Counted from the first letter of the stretch, positions 1 through 6,059 are shown. The stretch: DNA of 7,018 bases from CAYVQB01 sp964453985 (GCA_964453985.1 CAYVQB010000048.1:1-7018), one strand, 5' to 3'. Notes: generated by a model not told the origin, from the letters alone. Translations and numbers: made by a program.

Positions 1-6
1 ACAGAG

Positions 7-12
7 AAGGAG
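7..12 (+). promoter_or_regulatory. Shine-Dalgarno site of the first gene
   Basis: AAGGAG lies five bases before the ATG at 18. It is a near-perfect Shine-Dalgarno sequence and fixes the start of the gene that follows. The promoter must lie left of the window. Confidence 0.75.
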
Positions 13-17
13 TTAGG

Positions 18-560
18 ATGAACGATAAAAACATCTTTGTAAGCGATGATCATAAGTTGGCGAATCACGTATCGGGATTATTAGCAAAGGTCTTGCAATA
101 TCACGATGTAGATGGTTTGCACGATATGGTTTTGCACGAACTTTGTCATGATAAAGTCTTCGGGATAAAAAAAGCTACATACTTGGTTGATAATCCAGAT
201 TTTGATCATCTTTTAGGTGTATCGGGTTTTTGCCAGAAAGATTGCTGCCATCACAAGCATGATTTATGGGAGACTCCACATACATTCAGTAAAGATATGA
301 GTAAAGCTCAATTTCATAACGATGTTAAAAAATTCTTAAAGAATAGCCTTAAACGAAAAGACATAGATCTTAATAGCTCTAGTGATATTAAAGAGTTGGG
401 TGTGGGGCTAGGGATAGAAAAACCTGAATTTTTTACTTGGAATATGAAGCATGGCAATCATGGTATTTTGATTTTTGAAAAGGGTGAAAAGCCTATTTGT
501 GATTGGCGTATTAGTATGCTTTCTAATATTTCAGCGTTATTAGGATTTTGTGGTATATAG
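18..560 (+). CDS. Small His/Cys-rich protein, possibly GAF-like; function unknown
   Basis: The gene encodes 180 residues and starts at an ATG with a strong Shine-Dalgarno sequence, so it is very likely real. I do not recognise a named family. The layout resembles a GAF-type sensor fold. An amphipathic helix (about 33-50) leads into a strand and turn (KKATYLVDNPDFDHLLGV, 51-68), and near the C-terminus a strand HGILIFEKGEKP (148-159) is followed by a final helix (163-177). The usual GAF middle is replaced by a polar stretch with a dense Cys/His cluster (FCQKDCCHHKHD, 71-82), which could bind a metal. HELCH (40-44) matches HExxH but sits in the predicted first GAF helix, so protease activity is doubtful. 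There is no signal peptide or membrane segment, so it is probably cytoplasmic. Its 3' end overlaps the convergent heparinase-like gene by 38 bases. The GAF assignment is inference from pattern only. Confidence 0.75.
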   Translation: MNDKNIFVSDDHKLANHVSGLLAKVLQYHDVDGLHDMVLHELCHDKVFGIKKATYLVDNPDFDHLLGVSGFCQKDCCHHKHDLWETPHTFSKDMSKAQFHNDVKKFLKNSLKRKDIDLNSSSDIKELGVGLGIEKPEFFTWNMKHGNHGILIFEKGEKPICDWRISMLSNISALLGFCGI

Positions 561-1215
561 TTTTTGAAATTTTGTTTCCCCCAACCAGCTTTACGCATTT
601 TTTTATTTTCCCATAACTTTCTGAATAAAAGCCTGTTTCAGGCTTAAAAACAAGAGTTGACTCTAAAGTTGCAAATGTTGAATTTTCTTTATTTATCAAG
701 AAAATATTTTTGTTTCTTATCATTTCTATTTCTGGAGCAAAGATAAAGTTCCAGATAGTGTCTTGGGTCACCCAATCTTCGATTAATAATTTATTTCTTT
801 CTAAGCTTATTTTTCTAGTTTGCGTTAGATAATAATTTTCTATACTTATTTTATTATCTTTTTCATGTATTATCGCTGTGTCTTTTTGTTCCTGTATTTG
901 GTTTTGAAACAGGTCCCGACTTTGCATAAAACTTCGTCGAACAGCCCGGGGGCCATTATGACAATCTTGTCCTCGCATGAAATTTCGCCACGTGGGGTTT
1001 GCTGTATATAAATAGCTGCCGGGATCAACAAGAATAGGGTGCCCATTTATAGATAAAGTTATAGATAATGCATCCTGATGAAAATGCCCACTTGGTTGTT
1101 TTTTATTATAAGTTGGATGCCTGTATGTTAAATGTATGCTTTTATTTTTGATTATCGTTAGCCCAAAGTCTGGGTAGTGAGATGTAGCCGCTATCATTGT
1201 CTCCAATCTGTACAA
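523..1215 (-). CDS. Heparinase II/III-like protein, C-terminal (beta-sandwich) fragment
   Basis: This frame encodes the Heparinase_II/III C-terminal domain. It has SGHFHQDALS (42-51, the conserved His-x-His-x-Asp block), LVDPGSYLYT (62-71) and WRNFMRGQDCHNGPRA (76-91), followed by a beta-rich tail to residue 230. As drawn it starts at TTG 1215 without a ribosome binding site. An ATG at 1195-1197 is preceded by GGAG only three bases away, too close for a good site. Reinitiation from the overlapping upstream frame is conceivable, because the frames overlap by 74 bases. The simplest reading is that these residues belong to the same original protein as the upstream fragment. Its last 38 bases are antisense to the end of the plus-strand gene at 18-560. 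Confidence 0.65.
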   Translation of the reverse strand: MYRLETMIAATSHYPDFGLTIIKNKSIHLTYRHPTYNKKQPSGHFHQDALSITLSINGHPILVDPGSYLYTANPTWRNFMRGQDCHNGPRAVRRSFMQSRDLFQNQIQEQKDTAIIHEKDNKISIENYYLTQTRKISLERNKLLIEDWVTQDTIWNFIFAPEIEMIRNKNIFLINKENSTFATLESTLVFKPETGFYSESYGKIKKCVKLVGGNKISKTIYHKILITLKY

Positions 1216-2260
1216 AATTACCGTTGCTATCCGTGCAATCGTCTATAAAATCTTGCATCTTTTTAAACTTTTTTATAAAACTATCCGGCAAACTTATATT
1301 ATCTGTTTGGCATAACAAATAAAAGTGCAAAAAGATCTCTGTTACAAGTTTATGATAATTAGTTGAGCCTTCATAACTTGTGCCGTCAGGCAATATTTGT
1401 TTATCGAATTCGTGTAATATTTTTTTGATAAATTTATGCTTTTGTTTTTGAAAATGTTTTAGATCATCAAAGAAGAAGCATAAATATAAATAACCTATTA
1501 AGTCAGACAAATAGTGGTTATTTGTTTGGCCCCAGTTTTCCCAGTTATTTTGTAAGTATATAGCGTGATTATATAAAGAGTTTGTAAGTTTTTGCCAGAA
1601 TTTATTATCTATACTTGGAGAGTCTTTAAAGGAATAAAAGCCATAAATAAGATTAATAGCTCTTATTCCAACTTCCATCGGGCATACCCAGTTTACACCC
1701 AATAAATATGGATTCTTATCTATCCAGTCTGAGACTTGGTTGCAAAAAGTTTTTGCGTACAGTTCTTTGTTGTTTATAAAATAGGCTTGTCCTAAATAAT
1801 ACAGGTGCTGAAATCTAGACAGTTCCCAAGGGACCTTTATATCAAAACTATAATCATCAAAATTTAAATTTTCAGGGGTTGCTACTTTTATGTCCTGATA
1901 AAAAAGTAATTTCTTCGTAGGTTCTTTTTTTAGTTTAAAATCATGTTGCCAGGGTATTTGATTTTCTTTAAAACAAATTTCCCCCGAACCTAGTAAATTA
2001 AAACAATTTGAGCAGGCAAGATTAGCTTGTTTTAAGGTATAATCTTGTTCGATCTTTATATTATCTAAGATTTTAGATACGAAATCTTTCTGTTTAAGCT
2101 TTTCCAGATTAATATTTTTATTTAAAAAAACAGAATGGGATAAGGCTTTTTGTTTATATAAATAGGCAAACTTTTTCTTATTAAATTTGGTTTTAAAGTG
2201 GTCTTTGCAGCCAGTAATTCCAAGTTTTTTTATAGTTTTTAAATGTCTTGTGATAATCAT
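1142..2260 (-). CDS. Heparinase II/III-like protein, N-terminal (helical) fragment
   Basis: This 372-residue frame holds the alpha-helical toroid of a heparinase II/III or alginate lyase family protein. Blocks typical of the family are IKVPWELSRFQHL (141-153), NWVCPMEVGIRAIN (190-203), TNNHYLSDLIG (246-256), DGTSYEGSTNYHK (292-304, with the Tyr and His normally near the active site) and QIGDNDSG (351-358). After that block the frame runs only 14 more residues to TAA, and this tail does not look like the family. The start is the ATG at 2258-2260. Only a weak AAGAAA precedes it, and I see no better internal start. No signal peptide or membrane helix is present. It shares a 113-base divergent spacer with the exported-protein gene to its right. 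Alone it lacks the beta-sandwich domain, so lyase activity is unlikely unless the second fragment is also made. Confidence 0.7.
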   Translation of the reverse strand: MIITRHLKTIKKLGITGCKDHFKTKFNKKKFAYLYKQKALSHSVFLNKNINLEKLKQKDFVSKILDNIKIEQDYTLKQANLACSNCFNLLGSGEICFKENQIPWQHDFKLKKEPTKKLLFYQDIKVATPENLNFDDYSFDIKVPWELSRFQHLYYLGQAYFINNKELYAKTFCNQVSDWIDKNPYLLGVNWVCPMEVGIRAINLIYGFYSFKDSPSIDNKFWQKLTNSLYNHAIYLQNNWENWGQTNNHYLSDLIGYLYLCFFFDDLKHFQKQKHKFIKKILHEFDKQILPDGTSYEGSTNYHKLVTEIFLHFYLLCQTDNISLPDSFIKKFKKMQDFIDDCTDSNGNFVQIGDNDSGYISLPRLWANDNQK

Positions 2261-2361
2261 AATTTCTTAAACTTATAGCTTTAATGTGCCCGAAAGTTTT
2301 ACAATACAACAAGTTTAGCAAAGAACTTGAACTCTAAATAGTTAGTTTTTTGGAAATTACT

Positions 2362-2368
2362 GGGGAGG
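2362..2368 (+). promoter_or_regulatory. Shine-Dalgarno site that sets the start at 2374
   Basis: GGGGAGG ends five bases before the ATG at 2374. This selects that ATG over the in-frame TTG at 2350, which has no such site and would add eight charged residues in front of the hydrophobic leader. Confidence 0.75.
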
Positions 2369-2373
2369 ACATC

Positions 2374-3021
2374 ATGAATTACTCAAAATTCTTCTTATTC
2401 GTTTTTATTATGCATTTAAGCTTTTATGATCTTGATTGTATGCAAGGGTCGTTTAGCGCTTCTTTCAGTAGCACTAAAGCTCTTGGTTCTGATGATATTA
2501 ATAGATATATAAAAGAAACCAAAGTTCAGGTGCTCTTTACTATGCTAATTTGTACTAACTTTTATCCAGATTATAATGAAAGCTTTTTTTTAGGTTTGTT
2601 AAATCAACTTGAAGGTGGTTTTCATGAAATAGCTTTGCTTTCTATTGGAGGAGAAGAAAACCCGATTCTCTATTTTAAGAAAATTATGTATAATAATCTT
2701 CTTTTGATAATGGAGGCTTTAAGTGTATGTGAGTATTCAAAAGACTTAGAGCAAAACGAGTTATTTGAGTTTAAGCTAATGCAAAATTTAAATCCTACAA
2801 ATTCTTTAGATGTTATTATTAATTATAATAAAAAAAATTTGGAATTATTATTATCTTTGTTATCGCAAGAAAAGAAATTAGTATTGCCGAATATTTCAAG
2901 TGGATTTGAACTGACAGATTCAAAAATAAACCCAGAAAACTTTTTTGACTTTATAATGTCCGACATTAAAAGACTTGGCTTTGAGTATCTATATCGTTAT
3001 AATTGCGACCATGGTGTTTAA
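2374..3021 (+). CDS. Putative exported protein, unrecognised family
   Basis: I do not recognise this 215-residue protein. The ATG at 2374 is chosen for its strong Shine-Dalgarno sequence. The N-terminus is signal-peptide-like: one Lys (5), then a hydrophobic stretch FFLFVFIMHLSF (6-17), then a polar region from about 18. The Cys at 22 follows Asp-Leu-Asp, which is not a lipobox, so a lipoprotein is unlikely; cleavage could fall around 22-28. The rest looks alpha-helical and soluble, with leucine-rich amphipathic stretches (about 46-60, 70-83, 100-116 and 155-166) and no further convincing membrane segment. It is very AT-rich even for this window. It is flanked by opposite-strand genes and so is transcribed alone. 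Genes of this kind, orphan and exported, are common in host-associated bacteria, but a host-directed role is speculation. Confidence 0.7.
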   Translation: MNYSKFFLFVFIMHLSFYDLDCMQGSFSASFSSTKALGSDDINRYIKETKVQVLFTMLICTNFYPDYNESFFLGLLNQLEGGFHEIALLSIGGEENPILYFKKIMYNNLLLIMEALSVCEYSKDLEQNELFEFKLMQNLNPTNSLDVIINYNKKNLELLLSLLSQEKKLVLPNISSGFELTDSKINPENFFDFIMSDIKRLGFEYLYRYNCDHGV

Positions 3022-3087
3022 TTTGAGTAATGTTTCTGTGCAATAAAGCTTTCTGCTATGAAGCTAGTGCTATTCAGTTAAAATAAA

Positions 3088-3891
3088 TTATAGAGCAACA
3101 AGAGTAATGCCAAGCTCTTTGGCTTTAGCAATAAATGATTCTTTGTCTGCGATAAAAGTTTTATCAGCCTGCCATGCAATAGTGCTAATCTGGCCCTTAC
3201 TTATATTATTCAAAGAGGTTGTTCCAAGTGTTGGCAGATCGTATTTTTTATTGTGATTTTCATGTGCAGTTTTGCAAATTATAAGATCTTTTTTACCAAG
3301 TTCTATGCCGCGCTTAATGCAATCATCAGTGCCTTCTATAGCCTCAACAGCGATAACCATTTTGTCTTTTACTAAGATAGTTTGACCAATATCACAAGAA
3401 GATATGTTTTGTGCGACTTGCATGCCAAACTCTATGTTTTCTTGTAATACAGGTGTTAATTTACCCGTCAAAACGCCTGGTTTTATTAATAGAGACTGTA
3501 GGACTTCTGTTTGATTAATAACTTCTATATTCTCTTTTTTGAACTGGTTTACAATGCCTTCCATAATTGTTTTATCACTTTGGCTTGCAAGTGAAGCAAG
3601 AAGTTTTATTGTGAGCCAGTCGAATTTTAGATTTTTTAGGAGATTTCTTTTATCAACCTTACCTATCATTAAGACATGGGTTGTCTTGTTCTTTCTTAAC
3701 AAATCTCTAATTTTGCTGAACTTGAAAAATTCTTGAGCAAATATTTCGGCATTATCTTGTACTACCTCTTCTATTTGCTCAAGATTATCTTTAGGAAATA
3801 AACTTATTACATAGAAATTTTTATTTTGTTCTAAAAAACTTCTACAGGCCTGTTTGGGTAGGTTGCCAGTGCCCGCTATAACAGCAATCAT
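3088..3891 (-). CDS. lpxI: LpxI, UDP-2,3-diacylglucosamine pyrophosphatase
   Basis: LpxI hydrolyses UDP-2,3-diacylglucosamine to lipid X and UMP, the fourth step of lipid A synthesis; it replaces LpxH in many bacteria. The 267 residues match the usual family length. The N-terminal domain opens with MIAVIAGTGNLP and has GKVDKRNLL (77-85) and SDKTIMEGI (105-113). The C-terminal (former DUF1009) domain has DIGQTILVKD (167-176), AVEAIEGTDD (181-190) and KYDLPTLG (216-223). Asp218 in the last block aligns with the Asp of the family's RFD motif, which contains the catalytic Asp in the Caulobacter enzyme. A TGGAGG site (3901-3906) lies nine bases before the ATG, within the end of the oxidoreductase gene. 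The first 50 bases overlap that gene in another frame, so the two are very likely co-transcribed and translationally coupled. No lpxB follows within the window. Confidence 0.92.
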   Translation of the reverse strand: MIAVIAGTGNLPKQACRSFLEQNKNFYVISLFPKDNLEQIEEVVQDNAEIFAQEFFKFSKIRDLLRKNKTTHVLMIGKVDKRNLLKNLKFDWLTIKLLASLASQSDKTIMEGIVNQFKKENIEVINQTEVLQSLLIKPGVLTGKLTPVLQENIEFGMQVAQNISSCDIGQTILVKDKMVIAVEAIEGTDDCIKRGIELGKKDLIICKTAHENHNKKYDLPTLGTTSLNNISKGQISTIAWQADKTFIADKESFIAKAKELGITLVAL

Positions 3892-4837
3892 CGAGCTGTG
3901 CCTCCAGTATTTCTTCTATTTTTAATGTTAAACCTAAAGCTGAGATGTCTTGTTGAGCATCAGTTAGATGTTTTCCTGTCTTAATAGATTTTATAAAATT
4001 TTCTACTTCTAACTTTAGCGGGTTATCTTTATAAACAAATAAACGCTCTATTGTGCCTTCTTGTCTATATTGTAATTGATTAGAGCTTATCTTAACACTG
4101 TCGCTGGTGTGGCGGTGAATAGATATATCTTGGGTAGAAAAATCTAATTTAATGAAAGAAGTTTTTTGATGAATACTCATCGTTCTTTGTTTAGCTTGAG
4201 AAACTCTACTTGAGACAATCTTTGCAAGAACACCATTTTCAAAAGTTATGGCTACTGTAGCAATATCGCTCAATCCAGTTTTGATTCTGTTGCCAACAAC
4301 ACTGAAGCTTTTAACCGGGGAGTCAACAAGGTTTAGTAAAATATCTATATCATGAATCATAAGGTCCATGATAACGCTATCCGTTTGAACTCTAGGAACA
4401 AATGGTCCCATCCTATGGCATTCAATTAAATAAGGTTCATGAATGATTTTTTTTAATTCTTGAACAGCACCATTGAAACGTTCAACATGGCCGATATGTA
4501 AAGCACAATTATTTTTTTGTGCAATATCAAATAATTCTTTTGCTTCTTTTAGATTCTTAGTTATAGGTTTTTCTACTAAGACATGTTTTTTATTTTCAAG
4601 ACAATCTTTTGCGATAGCATAATGATATTGTGTTGGAACAGCTATTATTACTGCATCGACTATGTCTAGTAAATTTTTATAGTTTTTTGTTTTTACAACT
4701 TTAACAGATTTAACTTTTTTCCAGTTCTCTTCGTTAGGGTCAGCAACCCCAACAAGCTGAACGTTTGGAATAATTTTACAAACAGAGGCGTGATATCCTC
4801 CCATATGCCCTAACCCAATTACACCAATTTTGATCAT
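3842..4837 (-). CDS. Gfo/Idh/MocA-family NAD(P)-dependent oxidoreductase, lipid A operon
   Basis: This 331-residue protein is a Gfo/Idh/MocA dehydrogenase. The Rossmann domain has GLGHMG (8-13), Asp33 at the end of the second strand (favouring NAD) and the family's EKP (89-91). The C-terminal domain has MDLMIHDIDILL (157-168), with His162 in the usual catalytic position. Its substrate is probably a nucleotide sugar. It sits between lpxA and lpxI: its AAGGA site (4846-4850) overlaps the lpxA stop codon, and its end overlaps lpxI by 50 bases. A known relative in such a position is GnnA, which oxidises UDP-GlcNAc at C3 for the aminotransferase GnnB to make the 3-amino sugar used by some LpxA enzymes. 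No GnnB is visible here, so that name is not assigned. The last 16 residues, from DDCC on, look like a non-conserved tail created by reading into lpxI. Confidence 0.85.
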   Translation of the reverse strand: MIKIGVIGLGHMGGYHASVCKIIPNVQLVGVADPNEENWKKVKSVKVVKTKNYKNLLDIVDAVIIAVPTQYHYAIAKDCLENKKHVLVEKPITKNLKEAKELFDIAQKNNCALHIGHVERFNGAVQELKKIIHEPYLIECHRMGPFVPRVQTDSVIMDLMIHDIDILLNLVDSPVKSFSVVGNRIKTGLSDIATVAITFENGVLAKIVSSRVSQAKQRTMSIHQKTSFIKLDFSTQDISIHRHTSDSVKISSNQLQYRQEGTIERLFVYKDNPLKLEVENFIKSIKTGKHLTDAQQDISALGLTLKIEEILEAQLDDCCYSGHWQPTQTGL

Positions 4838-4848
4838 GTTTATTATCC

Positions 4849-5658
4849 TTAAAGTACCGTTCTTTTGCTTACGCCTCTAGAACTATTTTGTATAAAATTT
4901 AGAAAAGCTTTTACATATGGGTCTGTAGCCCAATATTGATTGTCTTCTTGTTTTGCCAGATCATTTATTTGTGATAATAATAATCTATCTTGATAGAATA
5001 ATTTTGTTGCGTGCTTGATAGCATTTATACTTTCTCTGCTTATTCCTGCGCGCCTTAAAGCAACACTGTTTAAGCCTGTAAACTTTGCAGGTGTTCCCAC
5101 AAACATACAAAAGGGAGGAAGGTCCTGCCTTATAGCACTAAATGGAGTTAAGGCTGTAAATTGCCCTATCCTACAAAATTGATGCGCAGCGGAATTAGAC
5201 ATCAAGAAAGCATTTTTTTCAACGTAAACATGGCCGCCTAAATTGACGCTATTTATTAACGTAACATTATCTTCTAATGTGACGTCGTGTGCAATATGTG
5301 AGTAGCTCATTACGTAACAATTATTACCAATTTTGGTCGTACCATTTTCATACTTTGATGCACCAATAGTTACAAACTCTCTTATGTTACAATTTTCACC
5401 AATTATTATTTCTCCCAGAGGTTCTGTTGTATCTAGGTTTTGAGCAGGAGAGCCTATAATAACGTTGGCATAAATTTTAGAGCCCGATCCTATTTTAAGC
5501 TTACCCTGTAAAATGGCGAATGGACCAATTTTAACATTGTCTCCAAGTTGCACATTAGGTCCTAAAATAGCCGTCGGATGAATATAGGTTTTATTTAATT
5601 TAAAAAACGATTCCTCAAAATTTGAAGAATCGTTAGTTTTTATTTTAGATATGTTCAT
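4849..5658 (-). CDS. lpxA: LpxA, UDP-N-acetylglucosamine O-acyltransferase
   Basis: LpxA transfers a 3-hydroxyacyl chain from acyl carrier protein to UDP-GlcNAc, the first step of lipid A synthesis, in the cytoplasm. The left-handed beta-helix of hexapeptide repeats covers about residues 26-190, and the helical C-terminal domain 191-269 includes LRRAGISRE (201-209). HIAHD (121-125) holds the catalytic His124 (His125 in E. coli), GGHV (141-144) and AHQFC (158-162) are also kept. Residues that differ from E. coli are Asn74 for Asp74, Asp76 for Lys76, and Pro172 at the Gly173 acyl-length ruler. The protein has about 18 extra N-terminal residues compared with E. coli. The ATG at 5658 is the only standard start before the first repeat coil, yet it has no Shine-Dalgarno sequence and lies 15 bases after the tRNA CCA. 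A terminator-like hairpin lies in codons 9-18. Confidence 0.92.
   Translation of the reverse strand: MNISKIKTNDSSNFEESFFKLNKTYIHPTAILGPNVQLGDNVKIGPFAILQGKLKIGSGSKIYANVIIGSPAQNLDTTEPLGEIIIGENCNIREFVTIGASKYENGTTKIGNNCYVMSYSHIAHDVTLEDNVTLINSVNLGGHVYVEKNAFLMSNSAAHQFCRIGQFTALTPFSAIRQDLPPFCMFVGTPAKFTGLNSVALRRAGISRESINAIKHATKLFYQDRLLLSQINDLAKQEDNQYWATDPYVKAFLNFIQNSSRGVSKRTVL
5602..5634 (-). terminator. Terminator-like hairpin inside the start of lpxA, downstream of tRNA-Gln
   Basis: In minus-strand RNA, 5634-5622 pairs with 5618-5606 as a 13-pair stem (8 pairs, one U-G wobble at 5626/5614, 4 pairs) with a 3-base loop. A run of six U follows from 5607 to 5602. On the plus strand the wobble becomes a C-A mismatch, and a weaker T-rich tract lies beyond, so the structure fits the minus strand better. 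It begins 39 bases after the tRNA CCA, as expected for a tRNA terminator, but lies within the lpxA reading frame. It may end most tRNA transcripts, with lpxA expressed by read-through or from another promoter. This is inferred from sequence only. Confidence 0.6.
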
Positions 5659-5673
5659 AAGAATACAGAAATA

Positions 5674-5748
5674 TGGCTGGGGTGGGAGGGTTCGAACCTC
5701 CGTATGGCGGTACCAAAAACCGCTGCCTTACCACTTGGCTACACCCCA
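5674..5748 (-). tRNA. tRNA-Gln (anticodon TTG), CCA encoded
   Basis: A complete cloverleaf of 75 bases is present. The acceptor stem TGGGGTG pairs with CACCCCA, with discriminator G and encoded CCA at 5676-5674. The anticodon stem GCGGT/ACCGC encloses loop TTTTGGT with anticodon TTG, and the T-arm contains GGTTCGAACC. The U1-A72 end and discriminator G match bacterial tRNA-Gln as in E. coli glnU. The tRNA reads CAA and, by wobble, CAG. It lies 47 bases after spoVG, with only a weak possible TATAAA -10 just upstream, and 15 bases before lpxA. It may therefore be processed from a spoVG-tRNA or tRNA-lpxA transcript. Confidence 0.97.
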
Positions 5749-5795
5749 GTGCTTACTTTATATGTTTATTACATTACACTGTTTTTACTGAAAAC

Positions 5796-6059
5796 TCAAT
5801 CAGTTCCGACAGTTTTTTTATATTCTTCTATAACTTTATTTTCAATCATTGTTCTTGTTTCAGAATTCAATGGATGAACTATATCTTTAAAGGAGCCATC
5901 CTTTTTTCTTCTAGAGGGCATTGAGACGAATAAGCCTTTGTTATCGCTTTTAATGATTTTCATGTCTCTGACTATGAAACAGTTGTCAAAAACCATTGTT
6001 GCGTAACCTTTTAATTTTCCTTCGTTGGCTAGATACACTTTTACTTCGGTGATTTCCAT
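5796..6059 (-). CDS. spoVG: SpoVG family RNA/DNA-binding regulator
   Basis: The 87-residue protein is a full-length SpoVG. It opens MEITEVKVYL like the Bacillus protein (MEVTDVRL), has GLFVSMPSRR (42-51) and DIVHPLN (59-65), and ends with the usual helix (68-82) and a short tail. SpoVG proteins are small dimeric nucleic-acid-binding regulators. They were first found in Bacillus sporulation but are widespread in non-sporulating bacteria, including spirochaetes, where they act on RNA and DNA targets. The target here cannot be told from sequence. AAGGAA (6066-6071) lies six bases before the ATG. A consensus-like promoter sits in the spacer after rsmH, so it is probably transcribed from its own start, with tRNA-Gln just downstream. 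Confidence 0.95.
   Translation of the reverse strand: MEITEVKVYLANEGKLKGYATMVFDNCFIVRDMKIIKSDNKGLFVSMPSRRKKDGSFKDIVHPLNSETRTMIENKVIEEYKKTVGTD

Larger units (their letters stand above)
523..2260 (-). pseudogene. Heparinase II/III-family (alginate lyase-like) gene, split by a frameshift
   Basis: Two overlapping minus-strand frames together give one heparinase II/III-type polysaccharide lyase of about 575 residues. The first frame carries the helical toroid domain and the second the beta-sandwich domain. The last conserved block in the first frame, QIGDNDSG, ends near 1187. The first plausible family residues in the second frame, HYPDFG, begin near 1179. The frame must therefore change within about ten bases. 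There is no long homopolymer or recognisable slippery heptamer there, which argues against programmed frameshifting. Family members usually have a longer linker between these blocks, so a deletion may accompany the frame change. Intact relatives cleave or remodel uronic-acid polysaccharides and often lie in surface-polysaccharide loci. No signal peptide is visible. A sequencing or assembly error is a real alternative to gene decay, because both halves still look well conserved. Confidence 0.7.

Noticed and set aside
137..151. HExxH zinc-protease motif (HELCH) in the first gene
   Set aside because: No downstream third ligand pattern or protease context is seen, and the motif lies in a helix of the apparent GAF-like layout. 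It is a chance match unless structure shows otherwise.
1142..1242. Programmed frameshifting in the heparinase-like gene
   Set aside because: No slippery heptamer, stimulatory stem or internal Shine-Dalgarno at proper spacing was found in the overlap. An indel, deletion or sequencing error is simpler.
2261..2373. Promoter pair in the divergent spacer
   Set aside because: TACAAT (2300-2305) and TAAATA (2335-2340) resemble -10 boxes, but neither has a convincing -35 at the right distance. A promoter probably exists here but cannot be placed.
3046..3066. Possible terminator between the convergent exported-protein gene and lpxI
   Set aside because: Only a 5-pair AGCTT/AAGCT stem with a 9-base loop and a poor T run is present, too weak to call on either strand.
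3539..3736. Plus-strand open frame of 65 codons
   Set aside because: It is antisense to the well-conserved lpxI and has no ribosome binding site or family resemblance.
5673..5924. Plus-strand open frame of 83 codons
   Set aside because: It runs antisense through tRNA-Gln and the end of spoVG, and its opening residues are translated tRNA sequence. It is a shadow.
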